DNA of 64,000 bases. It comes from Nonomuraea guangzhouensis. Its GTDB lineage: Bacteria > Actinomycetota > Actinomycetes > Streptosporangiales > Streptosporangiaceae. Under the pieces are notes generated by a model that worked only from the letters and a program-made list of their open reading frames with translations, was not told the DNA's origin and searched no databases. The position numbers and the translations under genes were made by a program. The DNA is taken from positions 248,001-312,000 of the forward strand of contig NZ_JAHKRM010000013.1 in assembly GCF_019396345.1 (NCBI RefSeq), written 5' to 3'. This document shows positions 41,556-50,391 of the stretch, piece by piece (positions within the stretch are counted from its first letter, which is position 1; the number at the start of each line of letters is the position of its first letter).

Positions 41556-42169
41556 GCCGGCTCGAACCGTACGCGGGTGCCGGGCCGGAACAGCGACGGC
41601 GGGTCGGCCTCGACGTCCCAGATCCGCGTCGACGTACGGCCCAGCAGCCGCCAGCCACCCGGCGAGGCGGTGGGGTAGATCGCGGAGTAGGGTCCGGCGA
41701 TCGCCACCGAACCGGCCGGCACCGACGTGCGCGGGGTCGCCAGCCGCGGCAGGTGGAGCACCGGATCCAGCCCCGTCAGGTAGGCGAACCCCGGCGCGAA
41801 CCCCAGCCAGCCCACCACCAGCTCCCGCCCGGTGTGCCGCGCGATCACGTCGTCCACCGGGATCCCGGCCAGCTCGGCCACGGAATCGAGATCCTCCCCG
41901 TCATAGACGACGGGAATGACCACGGCCTGCCCGGCCTCGCGCTCCGGACCCGGCTCCGACGCCAGCACCTCGCCGAGCAACTCCTCCAGCCGCCCCCGCA
42001 ACAGACCCTGGTCCGCCCCCGGCGCCACCACCAGCACCGTCTCGGGCCCCGGCACGATCTCCACCACCCCCGCGGGCCGCGAGGCGCACAGGGCCGCGTC
42101 GAGCCGGTGCGAGACCGCCAGCGACCCGGTCTCGACGAGCAGCCCGGCTTCGCCGGCCACCCGGATCAT
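41552..42169 (-). CDS. pxpB: 5-oxoprolinase subunit PxpB (KipI-like)
   Basis: A 205-residue protein. Motifs are EIVPGPETVLVV near residue 40, and IARHTGRELVVGWLGFAPGF followed by AYLTGLDP, PRTSVPAGSVAIAGPYSAIY and SPGGWRLLGRT, the KipI/PxpB pattern. It forms a heteromer with PxpC. Starts in an ATGA overlap with pxpA and ends overlapping pxpC by 4 bp. Confidence 0.92.
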   Translation of the reverse strand: MIRVAGEAGLLVETGSLAVSHRLDAALCASRPAGVVEIVPGPETVLVVAPGADQGLLRGRLEELLGEVLASEPGPEREAGQAVVIPVVYDGEDLDSVAELAGIPVDDVIARHTGRELVVGWLGFAPGFAYLTGLDPVLHLPRLATPRTSVPAGSVAIAGPYSAIYPTASPGGWRLLGRTSTRIWDVEADPPSLFRPGTRVRFEPA

Positions 42170-42921
42170 GCGAAGGCCTGCAGGACCACTCCCGCCTCCA
42201 GCAGCCCATCGCGTACGGCCTGCGCCAGGCGTACCGCGTCAGGCGTGTCGCCGTGCACGCAGATGGACCGGGCGGAGACCACCACCGCGCTGCCGTCCAC
42301 GGCGGTCACCCGGCCCTCGACGGCCATCCGCACGGCGCGCGCGGAGACCGTGGCGACGTCGTGGATCACCGCCCCGGGCTCGCGCCGCGAGACCAGCGCC
42401 CCGGCGGCCGTGTAGGCGCGGTCGGCGAACGCCTCGGTGATCGTCGGCACGCCCTCGGCGGCGGCCACGCCGTGCACCACCGAGCCGGGCAGCGTGAGCA
42501 CCGGCAGCGAGGTGTCGTAGTCGGCCACGGCCTCGATCACCGCGGCCGCCTGGACCTCGTCGCGGCAGATGCGGTTGTAGAGCGCGCCGTGCGGCTTGAC
42601 GTAGGAGACCCGGCCGCCCATCGCCCGCGCGATGCCGTCGACGGCCGCGAGCTGGTAGAGCACCTCCGCGCAGAGCTCCTCCGGCTCGGCGTCCATCTCC
42701 CGGCGCCCGAAGTGGGCCAGGTCGCGGTAGGACACCTGCGCCCCGATGGCCACGCCGCGGTCCACGGCCGCCGCGCAGGTGCGCCTGATCGTCACGGGGT
42801 CGCCGGCGTGGAATCCGCAGGCGACGTTCGCGCTCGTGACGATGTCGAGCAGGGCCAGGTCGTCGCCCAGCCGCCACACGCCGAAGCCTTCGCCCAGATC
42901 AGCGTTGAGGTCGATCACCAT
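42166..42921 (-). CDS. pxpA: 5-oxoprolinase subunit PxpA (LamB/YcsF)
   Basis: A 251-residue subunit A of 5-oxoprolinase. The opening VIDLNADLGEGFGVW, the SANVACGFHAGDP stretch with candidate metal ligands, SYVKPHGALYN and the end ICVHGDTPDAVRLAQAVRDG are all standard LamB/YcsF features. The ATG at 42921 has GGGAAG just upstream; two ATGs slightly further out are possible. It is the first gene of the pxpABC operon. Confidence 0.93.
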   Translation of the reverse strand: MVIDLNADLGEGFGVWRLGDDLALLDIVTSANVACGFHAGDPVTIRRTCAAAVDRGVAIGAQVSYRDLAHFGRREMDAEPEELCAEVLYQLAAVDGIARAMGGRVSYVKPHGALYNRICRDEVQAAAVIEAVADYDTSLPVLTLPGSVVHGVAAAEGVPTITEAFADRAYTAAGALVSRREPGAVIHDVATVSARAVRMAVEGRVTAVDGSAVVVSARSICVHGDTPDAVRLAQAVRDGLLEAGVVLQAFA

Positions 42922-42985
42922 GCTTCCCATCATGGCGGTAGCGGCCACCTCGGCGCGACGAACAGCGCCAATGCCGGGCGCCGGA

Positions 42986-44596
42986 CTAGATCTCGTCGGG
43001 GATGTCGGCGATGTCGTCGAGGGCGGAGGCGAGCTCGTCCGGGTCGCCCCCGATGCGCTCGGCGATCTCGATGAGCACGTGCAGCACGTCGTGGCGGTCA
43101 TGGCCGAGGTCGAGCAGCCGCTGGGCCGCCTCCCACAGCTGCGGCGGGTCGCCGTCCCACAGCCGCGCGGCGATCTCCTCGTGCCAGGCCAGGTGCTCCT
43201 CGTCGATGGCGCCGACGTGGTCGATCTCCAGCAGCGTGCGCCGGTCGGCCTCGTCGGCCGGATTGAGCGCGTCGAGGTCGACACCGCCGTGCACGCCCTG
43301 CAGGAACGGGAACGCGAAGACCCGCCTGGCCAGCGCCGACAGGTCGCCATCCGGCAGCAGCCGCTCCAGCAGCGGGCGGTCCAGGCCGAAGGAGGTCGGA
43401 TCCCGGTAGGCCTCCGGGAACTTGCCGGTCGCCTCCCACACCGCGTCGAGCGTGGCCTTGAGCCCTCTTTCCGGCAGGCCGGTGCGGCGGGCGGCGAAGC
43501 GCACCCACGCGGACAGCACGTGCGGCATGGCCTCCTGTTCGGCCATGCTTAACATCACCTTGCGCGGCAGCCAGTCGAGCAGGAACGTCTCGCACTTGGT
43601 CGGGCTCACCCGCAGCGGCCGGTTGAAGTCCTGCTCGCAGCCGTAGTCGATGATGTGGTCGGCGCACCGCGAGGCCGCCGACGGGTCGGACAGGTGCTCG
43701 GCCGCGTCGGAGGCGAGAAACTCCGCGGCCAGCATCGCCCGCCGTTCGCGGCTGTAGGGCGCCTCGATGTGCAGGGGAGCGGGGCGCTTGCGGCCCGGCG
43801 GGAGGGCCTTGAGCCGGGCGCGGGCGAAGGCGTGGTAGGCGCTGTAGCTGTCGCTGACCGGCGGCGGGGTCTTCGGCTCCCTGGTGGCCTTCATGGCCGA
43901 CTCCAGCAGCGCCCTGGCCTGCTGGGGCTCGATCTCCTCGAACAGCAGCATCGCGTTGCCGGCCGCCTCGGCGCGGGCCTTGTCCAGCAGCGTGTCGACC
44001 TGCGAGGACACCCAGGCGTCGCGCGCCATGCCCGACATGTTGTGATCGACGACCATGACCAGCGCGTGCCGGTCCTGCTCCTGCTCGACGACCGGCGCCG
44101 CGTCACCGGCCGCCGGCTCCTCACGGGCCCCGTCGCTCCAGCGGTAGCCGAACGTGCAGATCACCGTGTCCTGGTCGCCGTAGGCGTCGCGGGAGACGTA
44201 GCAGCCGGTCGGCTTGACCGCGCCGACCCGCTCGGCCCAGCCGGGCCTGGCCACGCCCGACTCCATCATCGCCAGCGCCGCGCCCTCGGCCTTGGCGCCC
44301 TGGCGGGCCGTGCCGAGATAGGCCAGGCAGATGAGCAGCGTCAGCGACGCCGGAGTGCCGGCCTTCGCGGCGTAGTCGACCAGGCCCTCGCCGAGAACCT
44401 GTTCGACGTCACCACCCCGGACGCGCCTGCCCCACCAGGCTCCGATCATGTCGGAGACCATCAGCTCGGCGTCAAGGGGGCTGCGCACGGCCAGCAGCTC
44501 GCGAGCCGCCTGCACCATCTCCTTGAAGACATCGTCTGGCGGAGTGCTCTCCCGGGGATCTCGTCGGTGTCGGCGCACGCCCTCACTCTCTCGCAT
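42986..44596 (-). CDS. Hypothetical protein, possible DUF1841-like C-terminus
   Basis: A 536-residue soluble protein with no signal peptide or membrane segment, rich in Ala, Glu, Asp and Leu. The C-terminus contains HEEIAARLWDGDPPQLWEAA and GHDRHDVLHVLIEIAERIG, which resemble the short DUF1841 domain; other parts are unassigned. The middle contains long helical stretches (ALVMVVDHNMSGMARDAWVS). I do not recognise a function. It is preceded by another unknown gene (44642) on the same strand and stands between pxpABC and the HhH-GPD gene. Confidence 0.65.
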   Translation of the reverse strand: MRESEGVRRHRRDPRESTPPDDVFKEMVQAARELLAVRSPLDAELMVSDMIGAWWGRRVRGGDVEQVLGEGLVDYAAKAGTPASLTLLICLAYLGTARQGAKAEGAALAMMESGVARPGWAERVGAVKPTGCYVSRDAYGDQDTVICTFGYRWSDGAREEPAAGDAAPVVEQEQDRHALVMVVDHNMSGMARDAWVSSQVDTLLDKARAEAAGNAMLLFEEIEPQQARALLESAMKATREPKTPPPVSDSYSAYHAFARARLKALPPGRKRPAPLHIEAPYSRERRAMLAAEFLASDAAEHLSDPSAASRCADHIIDYGCEQDFNRPLRVSPTKCETFLLDWLPRKVMLSMAEQEAMPHVLSAWVRFAARRTGLPERGLKATLDAVWEATGKFPEAYRDPTSFGLDRPLLERLLPDGDLSALARRVFAFPFLQGVHGGVDLDALNPADEADRRTLLEIDHVGAIDEEHLAWHEEIAARLWDGDPPQLWEAAQRLLDLGHDRHDVLHVLIEIAERIGGDPDELASALDDIADIPDEI

Positions 44597-44641
44597 TCCA
44601 GGCTGAAACGGTGCGTAGAACGCGGCCTGGTGACCCCGATG

Positions 44642-44866
44642 TTATCGGGGAGTCCGGGGCGGTGGTGCGGAGTTGACGATCGCCAGCAGATGTTCGCGGG
44701 CGATGCGTTCGATGACATCGGGCGTCGGGGAGATGCCGAGGTGCTGCGCGCAGGCGCAGACGTCGGCCACGCACCGGTCGATAGTGTCCACGGGTATGGT
44801 CAGGAACTCTTCGGCCAGCCTGAGACTGACCGGCTCCCTGAGGAAGCGTGTGGCCAGAGCGAGCAT
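44642..44866 (-). CDS. Small hypothetical protein (74 aa)
   Basis: A 74-residue protein of mainly helical character, LALATRFLREPVSLRLAEEF, VDTIDRCVADVCACAQHLGI, IERIAREHLLAIVNSAPPPR. Three Cys in the central helix could be metal-linked or structural. The pattern looks conserved, but I cannot name it. AGAGGA lies ten bases before the ATG. It is separated from the next unknown gene by 45 bp. Confidence 0.55.
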   Translation of the reverse strand: MLALATRFLREPVSLRLAEEFLTIPVDTIDRCVADVCACAQHLGISPTPDVIERIAREHLLAIVNSAPPPRTPR

Positions 44867-45020
44867 AGATGTGAGATTCCTCTGGAAGCCTGGGGCAAAC
44901 CCCCCAGGAATGGTTGCAGGGCGACGTGCGCTCCCATTTCATCTTTTCTCGGCTGAGTGTCAAGCCTCCACAACGCCTGTGTTCGCTTCTTCGGAACCGC
45001 ATCCGTGCGAAGCTGTTCCC

Positions 45021-45590
45021 ATGCGCATCCAGCTCGCCCAGCGGACGGAGGCCGACGATCTTCTCGGCCGAAGTCCGCTCGCCCTGCTCGTCGGCATGCT
45101 GCTCGATCAGCAGATCCCGATGGAATGGGCGTTCACGGGGCCTCACACCATCTCCGAACGCCTCGGGCACGACCTCACCGCGGAGGAGATCGCGGCCCTC
45201 GACCCCGAGGAGTTCGCCGTGCTGCTGTCCGCGAAGCCGGCCGTGCACCGCTACCCGAAGGCGATGGCCGACAGGGTCCAGCAGCTGGCCGCCTACCTTG
45301 TGGAGCACTACGACGGCAAGCCCGAGAGTCTCTGGAGTGACGCCGCCGACGGCAAAGAGTTGCTCAACCGGCTTCTGGGACTTCCCGGCTTCGGCAAGCA
45401 GAAGGCTCAGATATTTTTGGCATTGCTCGGCAAGCAAATGGGGGTTCAACCGCCAGGATGGCGCGAGGCGGCTGGACCCTATGGCGAGGAGGGGTCGTTG
45501 CGTTCGGTAGCGGATGTGGTCGACGCCGACACACTGGGTCGCGTTCGGGCCGCCAAGCAGGAGGCCAAGCGCGCGGCCAAGGCCAAGTAG
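45021..45590 (+). CDS. HhH-GPD-type base-excision DNA repair protein
   Basis: A 189-residue protein of the TIGR03252 actinobacterial family. LGRSPLALLVGMLLDQQIPME at the N-terminus matches the glycosylase fold and LNRLLGLPGFGKQKAQIFLA is the helix-hairpin-helix. A basic Ala/Lys tail ends the protein. The Lys or Asp catalytic residues of Nth/MutY are not fully clear, and the [4Fe-4S] Cys loop is absent, as in this family. It probably acts on damaged bases in the nucleoid. ATG at 45021 follows weak ribosome-binding sequence. Downstream lies a 194-bp non-coding gap before the PAS-GAF-PP2C gene. Confidence 0.85.
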   Translation: MRIQLAQRTEADDLLGRSPLALLVGMLLDQQIPMEWAFTGPHTISERLGHDLTAEEIAALDPEEFAVLLSAKPAVHRYPKAMADRVQQLAAYLVEHYDGKPESLWSDAADGKELLNRLLGLPGFGKQKAQIFLALLGKQMGVQPPGWREAAGPYGEEGSLRSVADVVDADTLGRVRAAKQEAKRAAKAK

Positions 45591-45784
45591 CCTGATCTTG
45601 CTGCGCAACGTGGAGCGATTTTGACAGGATGCGTTGACCGTATGGCGGCCGGGGCTTCCGTCCGCGCCTGCCCATCGCCGATGATGTACTGCAGAATCCG
45701 GTCGCCCGGAGCTGCGCTACGCCGATACACAGTTATGGAGATGTGCCGCGTGGGAGACCCTGGCACGCGACGGAGGTGCCGACC

Positions 45785-47878
45785 ATGAGCGCCGAGACCT
45801 CCGTTCCCCGTCCCCGGGAGTCGGATGTGGACATCTCAGACTCCGCCCTCTTCAAGGGCATGCTGTCGGAGGCCGAGTTCGCCTTCGCGTTCTTCGACGC
45901 CGCCGGCCACGTACAACTGGTCAACGACGTGTTCACCGACGTCGTCGGCGTGCCCGCCGAGCGGCTCGTCGGCCGCGCGCCCGTCGAGACGCTCACGGCC
46001 GATCTCAGCCAGCTCATCACCCATGCGGTCCAGGCCGTCACCGAGAGCGACGCGCCGGTGACCGAGAGCCGCGTACGCGTGCGCTCGTCCGAGGGCGAGA
46101 CCAGGCACTGGTCGCTGTCGTTCTCGCCGGTGCACGACGAGGCGGGCGAGCTGCGGGCGATCGCGCTCATCGGCCTCGACGTGACCGAGAGCCGCCAGAT
46201 CGAAGAGGACCTGCGGCGCAGCGAGGAGCGTTACCGCTCGCTGGTCGAGGCGCAGTCGCAGCTTGTGTGGATCACCTCGCCGACCGGCACGGTGGTGGAG
46301 GACGCGCCGCAGTGGCGCGCGATCACCGGGCAGGGGCTGGAGGAATACCTGGCGGTCGGCTGGCTGGAGGCCGTCCATCCCGAGGAGCGCCAGCAGACCG
46401 AGGAAGCCTGGAAGGAGGCGCTGCGCGGCCGGACCATGTTCGAGTGGAACTACCGCGTGCGCACCCGGGCCAGCGGTTTCCGCCACTTCGAGGTGCGGGC
46501 CGTACCCATCATCAGGCATGGCAGGGTCGTCGAGTGGGTCGGCGCCAACACCGACGTGACCCCGCAGCGCGAGGCCGAGGAGATGCGCGGCAGGCTGACC
46601 GACCAGCTCGGCGCCGCGGCGCTGCGCACGGCGCGCCTGCAGGGCGCCACCGCGATGCTGGCCGAGGCGCTCACCGTCGAGCAGGTGGTGCAGGTCATCA
46701 TCGACGTCGGCCGCACCGCCCTGGCCGCCGACCGCTCCGCGGTCGCGCTGCTCGACACCGACCGCGCCGCGCTCAAGTTGATCAACGGTGAGGGCGTCCC
46801 GGAAGCGTCGGGCATGTCCGGCGAGGAGATCCCGCTCTCCTCCTCCAGCGTGATGACGATGGCGGTCAACAGCCGCCGGCCGGTGTTCGCCGAGTCGCCT
46901 GACAGCCTGAAATCCCAGCTTCTCGAGGCCGGCGGCGACGAACAGGTGCTGGGCAATTATCTCACGCACAGTGACGAGCGGGCCTGGGTCGGACTGCCGC
47001 TCCTGGCGGCCGGACGGGCGCTGGGCGCGCTGCGGTTCTCGTTCACGAGACCGCAGAAGATCTCCCAGGAGGACGGCGTCTTCCTGGAGGCGCTCGCCGG
47101 TCAGTGCGCGCTCGCCGTGGAGCGCGCCACGCTGTTCGAGCGCGAGCACAAGACCGCCGAGACGCTCCAGCGCAGCCTGCTGCCCGACCGCCTGCCGGTG
47201 GTCAAGGGCCTGGTGCTGGCCCAGCGGTTCCGCTCGGGCAGCCGCCACGTGCAGGTCGGCGGCGACTGGTACGACGCGTTCGTGCTGCAGGACGGCCGGG
47301 TCGCCGCGGTCGTCGGCGACGTCATGGGCAAGGGCGTCAAGGCCGCGGCGGGCATGGGGCGCATCCGCAACGCCATGCGCGCCCTCGCGCTGACCAACCC
47401 GCCGCCCGCGGCCGTGCTCACCGGTCTCGACCGGGTCTTCGAGGCCACCGAAGAGGAGGAGCAGGTCACGACCCTCGCCTACATGGTGGTCGAGCCCGTC
47501 ACCGGCGAGGGCACGCTGGCGCTGGCCGGCCATCCGCCGCCCGTCCTGGTCTCACCGCAGGGCACGGCGATCCTCGGCGACGTCGAGCCCGGCACGCCGC
47601 TGGGCTGGCCGACCAGCCGCCGGCAGTTCAGGTTCGTGGTGCCGCCCGGTCACACCGCCGTGCTCTACTCCGACGGCATGGTGGAGAACCGGAAACGCGG
47701 TTTGGACGCAGGACTCGCAGAGCTTTGCAGTGTTGTGACCGAAGCGCCGCCTGAGGTCGTCAGTAGCCCGCATATGTTGCTGGACTTCCTGGTTGACCGC
47801 ATGTTGTCGGGATATGAACAGGATGATGACGTTACCGCCCTGGCTATCCACGTCCCGCCCGCCACGAAGAGTGACTGA
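45785..47878 (+). CDS. PAS-PAS-GAF-PP2C (SpoIIE-type) phosphatase
   Basis: A 697-residue signalling protein. Two PAS domains (about 20-130 and 145-275: FAFFDAAGHVQLVNDVFTDV, SQLVWITSPTGTVVEDAPQW), a GAF domain (about 290-450) and a C-terminal SpoIIE/RsbU-type PP2C phosphatase (about 465-695) are arranged in order. The PP2C has VGGDWYDAFVLQDGRVAAVV and GDVMGKGV, the metal-Asp motifs, and ends YEQDDDVTALAIH. Such proteins dephosphorylate anti-anti-sigma factors. GGAGG lies near the ATG. It is directly upstream of hrdB, 242 bp away. Confidence 0.9.
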   Translation: MSAETSVPRPRESDVDISDSALFKGMLSEAEFAFAFFDAAGHVQLVNDVFTDVVGVPAERLVGRAPVETLTADLSQLITHAVQAVTESDAPVTESRVRVRSSEGETRHWSLSFSPVHDEAGELRAIALIGLDVTESRQIEEDLRRSEERYRSLVEAQSQLVWITSPTGTVVEDAPQWRAITGQGLEEYLAVGWLEAVHPEERQQTEEAWKEALRGRTMFEWNYRVRTRASGFRHFEVRAVPIIRHGRVVEWVGANTDVTPQREAEEMRGRLTDQLGAAALRTARLQGATAMLAEALTVEQVVQVIIDVGRTALAADRSAVALLDTDRAALKLINGEGVPEASGMSGEEIPLSSSSVMTMAVNSRRPVFAESPDSLKSQLLEAGGDEQVLGNYLTHSDERAWVGLPLLAAGRALGALRFSFTRPQKISQEDGVFLEALAGQCALAVERATLFEREHKTAETLQRSLLPDRLPVVKGLVLAQRFRSGSRHVQVGGDWYDAFVLQDGRVAAVVGDVMGKGVKAAAGMGRIRNAMRALALTNPPPAAVLTGLDRVFEATEEEEQVTTLAYMVVEPVTGEGTLALAGHPPPVLVSPQGTAILGDVEPGTPLGWPTSRRQFRFVVPPGHTAVLYSDGMVENRKRGLDAGLAELCSVVTEAPPEVVSSPHMLLDFLVDRMLSGYEQDDDVTALAIHVPPATKSD

Positions 47879-47890
47879 ATGAATCAGTCA
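47872..47890. promoter_or_regulatory. 19-bp inverted repeat at the phosphatase stop codon
   Basis: TGACTGA-ATGAA-TCAGTCA has perfect 7-bp arms and includes the stop codon of the PAS-GAF-PP2C gene. It could be a weak terminator or an operator in the hrdB upstream region. Confidence 0.4.
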
Positions 47891-48120
47891 TAAGGGTTGC
47901 TTTCGGGTATCAGTGCCGCGCTTACGTACGCACTACTGTCTGGGTCGGCCTAGGGTGGAAGTCAACCGCCGGGAGGTGGCCGTATGGAGTGCGTGGTCGT
48001 GCCAGAATGCTGGGCAGGTCCGTCGCGATCCGCACGGCCGCATCGTTCTCCGAGAGAGGCAACAGCCCCCCAGCGGGCATCTGGGTCCATTGTCGCCACG
48101 CGTTCGTTCGAGAGGTGTTC

Positions 48121-49773
48121 GTGTCGCCTGCAAGTTCGACTCGCTCGAAGCCACAAGAGCTGAACGAGCCCGTCATTCAGCGACTGCTCGAGCGTGGGCG
48201 CTCGCAGGGTTTCCTCGAGTCTGAGGATGTCCGTCAGGCCTTCGAGGAGGCGGACATCCCCATGTCTCACGCCGCCGCATTTTTGCGGAACCTCAGTAAA
48301 GAGGGCGTGACCGTGGTGGTGACCGCCGCGGATTCGGCTGCGCCGAAAAAGTCTCGTGGTCCAGCAAAGCGCCGTACCGCTGCCCCCGTCAAGACCAAGG
48401 CCGCAGCGGCCGCCAAAGAGCAGCAGCCTGAGACCGTGACCGCGGTCGTGGGCGCCGCCGAAGCCGAGCCCGCCCCCAAGAAGGCGGCTCCCGCCAAGAA
48501 GGCCGCTCCGGCGGCGAAGAAGGCGGCCGTGCCCGCCAAGAAGGCCGAGCCGAAGAGCGCTGGGCCTGCCGAGACCAAGCCGAAGAGCCCTGAGGGCGTC
48601 GACGACGACGAGGACATCGAGATCGAGGCGGACGTCGACCTCGAAGACCTCGAAGACATCGTGGTCGACGACGAGGAGATCGTCGCCGCGGACGACTCCG
48701 ATTCCGAGGACGCTTCCGACTCCGACGACGACACCGAGGAAGAGCCCAAGGCCGCCGACGTGGCCGCCGTCGCCGCCACGGAGAAGACCGAGGACGAGGT
48801 CCTCATCCTCTCCGACGACGACGATGACGCGCCGGTCGCGCAGGTGGCCGCCGCCGGCGCCACCGCCGACCCGGTCAAGGACTACCTCAAGCAGATCGGC
48901 AAGGTCCCCCTGCTCAACGCCGAGCAGGAGGTCGAGCTGGCCAAGCGCATCGAGGCGGGACTGTTCGCCGAGGAGCAGCTCGGCGGCGGCGAGACCGAGG
49001 TCCTGCCGGTCGACGTCCGGGCCGAGCTCGAGTGGATCGCCGAAGACGGCCGCCGGGCCAAGAACCACCTGCTGGAGGCCAACCTCCGCCTGGTGGTCTC
49101 GCTGGCCAAGCGCTACACCGGGCGCGGCATGCTGTTCCTGGACCTGATCCAGGAAGGCAACCTCGGCCTGATCCGCGCGGTCGAGAAGTTCGACTACACC
49201 AAGGGCTACAAGTTCTCCACCTACGCCACGTGGTGGATCCGGCAGGCGATCACCAGGGCCATGGCCGACCAGGCGCGGACCATCCGCATCCCGGTCCACA
49301 TGGTCGAAGTGATCAACAAGCTGGCCCGGGTTCAGCGGCAGATGCTGCAGGACCTCGGCCGCGAGCCCACGCCGGAAGAGCTGGCCCGCGAGCTGGACAT
49401 GACCCCCGAGAAGGTGGTCGAGGTCCAGAAGTACGGCCGCGAGCCCATCTCGCTGCACACCCCCCTCGGCGAGGAGGGCGACAGCGAGTTCGGTGACCTC
49501 ATCGAGGACTCCGAGGCCATCGTGCCGGCCGACGCCGTCAGCTTCACGCTGCTCCAGGAGCAGCTGCACTCCGTTCTCGACACGTTGTCGGAGCGGGAAG
49601 CGGGCGTCGTGTCGATGCGATTCGGTCTCACGGACGGGCAGCCGAAGACACTCGACGAGATCGGCAAGGTCTACGGGGTGACGCGCGAGCGCATCCGGCA
49701 GATCGAGTCGAAGACGATGTCCAAGCTGCGTCACCCGTCCCGGTCCCAGGTGCTCCGCGACTACCTGGACTAA
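48121..49773 (+). CDS. hrdB: Principal RNA polymerase sigma factor HrdB/RpoD
   Basis: The 550-residue group 1 sigma factor. The GTG at 48121 is chosen because GAGAGG lies five bases upstream. Region 1.1 (PVIQRLLERGRSQGFLESED) is followed by a Lys/Ala-Pro rich stretch (KKAAPAKKAAPAAKKAA, about 120-150) and a long acidic segment (about 160-245), a known actinobacterial HrdB feature. Region 1.2 starts DPVKDYLKQIGKVPLL. Regions 2.1-2.4 (about 320-385) carry LVVSLAKRYTGRGM, FLDLIQEGNLGLIRAVEKFD and YATWWIRQAITRAMADQ. Region 4.2 (about 510-545) ends TRERIRQIESKTMSKLRHPS. It is followed by a 15-bp-stem terminator. Confidence 0.96.
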   Translation: MSPASSTRSKPQELNEPVIQRLLERGRSQGFLESEDVRQAFEEADIPMSHAAAFLRNLSKEGVTVVVTAADSAAPKKSRGPAKRRTAAPVKTKAAAAAKEQQPETVTAVVGAAEAEPAPKKAAPAKKAAPAAKKAAVPAKKAEPKSAGPAETKPKSPEGVDDDEDIEIEADVDLEDLEDIVVDDEEIVAADDSDSEDASDSDDDTEEEPKAADVAAVAATEKTEDEVLILSDDDDDAPVAQVAAAGATADPVKDYLKQIGKVPLLNAEQEVELAKRIEAGLFAEEQLGGGETEVLPVDVRAELEWIAEDGRRAKNHLLEANLRLVVSLAKRYTGRGMLFLDLIQEGNLGLIRAVEKFDYTKGYKFSTYATWWIRQAITRAMADQARTIRIPVHMVEVINKLARVQRQMLQDLGREPTPEELARELDMTPEKVVEVQKYGREPISLHTPLGEEGDSEFGDLIEDSEAIVPADAVSFTLLQEQLHSVLDTLSEREAGVVSMRFGLTDGQPKTLDEIGKVYGVTRERIRQIESKTMSKLRHPSRSQVLRDYLD

Positions 49774-49792
49774 AACGCACGCTCGCTTCACC

Positions 49793-49828
49793 CCTGGCCC
49801 CGCACAGCGCTCGCTGTGCGGGGCCAGG
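49793..49828. terminator. Strong bidirectional terminator after hrdB
   Basis: CCTGGCCCCGCACAG and CTGTGCGGGGCCAGG are perfect 15-bp arms around a 6-nt loop. It lies between hrdB and the convergent MarR gene, so it can serve both. Confidence 0.85.
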
Positions 49829-49833
49829 TGCGT

Positions 49834-50298
49834 TTACGCGCCCTGCGTGAGGCGTTCCGCCTGGGCGCGGCCTACAGCGGTGGCCCGGCGCAGGTAGTCG
49901 GCGATCACGGCCAGCTCCGCGTCCGTGTACGTCTCCAGCACCTCGCTGAACGCCTTGCCCGGCGTGTCCCAGGCTTCCCCGATCCGGGCACGGGCCGTTG
50001 GCGCGAGGGCGACCAGCGCCCGCCTGCGGTCGTCGGGGTCGGCATGCCGTACGACCAGACCGGCCTTCTCCAGCCGGTCCACCAGGCGGGTGGCGGAGCC
50101 GGGCGTCAGGCCGGTCAGCCGGGCGATCTCGCCGGTGCTCACCGGTCCGGACTCCACATCCAGCAGCGCCACGCACTGCAGGTCGGTGGAGTGAATGCCC
50201 AAATGGTCAGCCAGCGCCTGATTAAACAGGACATATGCCGCATAGTGCCGCTGACTCTCGTCGATGATCCGCTTCAGCGTTTCCGCTCGGTTTGACAC
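49834..50298 (-). CDS. MarR-family transcriptional regulator
   Basis: A 154-residue MarR-type winged-helix repressor. HSTDLQCVALLDVESGPVST, GEIARLTGLTPGSATRLVDR and KAGLVVRHADPDDRRRALVA are the helix-turn-helix and wing. The longer open frame from 50337 starts with TTG inside an operator, so the GTG at 50298 is preferred, though uncertain. Divergent from the DHA2 exporter; three similar operator copies lie between them. Confidence 0.87.
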   Translation of the reverse strand: MSNRAETLKRIIDESQRHYAAYVLFNQALADHLGIHSTDLQCVALLDVESGPVSTGEIARLTGLTPGSATRLVDRLEKAGLVVRHADPDDRRRALVALAPTARARIGEAWDTPGKAFSEVLETYTDAELAVIADYLRRATAVGRAQAERLTQGA

Positions 50299-50324
50299 CA
50301 GGCCGCTCCATGCCTCACATTTAC

Positions 50325-50369
50325 TTGCGTCGCACAATCTTTGTGTGACGCAATCTTTGTGTCACGTAC
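50325..50369. promoter_or_regulatory. Three-copy MarR operator array
   Basis: TTGCGTCGCACAA (50325-50337), TTGTGTGACGCAA (50341-50353) and TTGTGTCACGTAC (50357-50369) are copies of a near-palindromic 13-mer with an exact 16-bp period. They lie in the divergent MarR/MFS promoter. Confidence 0.65.
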
Positions 50370-50391
50370 ACATTCTATCGAGGGGATCCCC

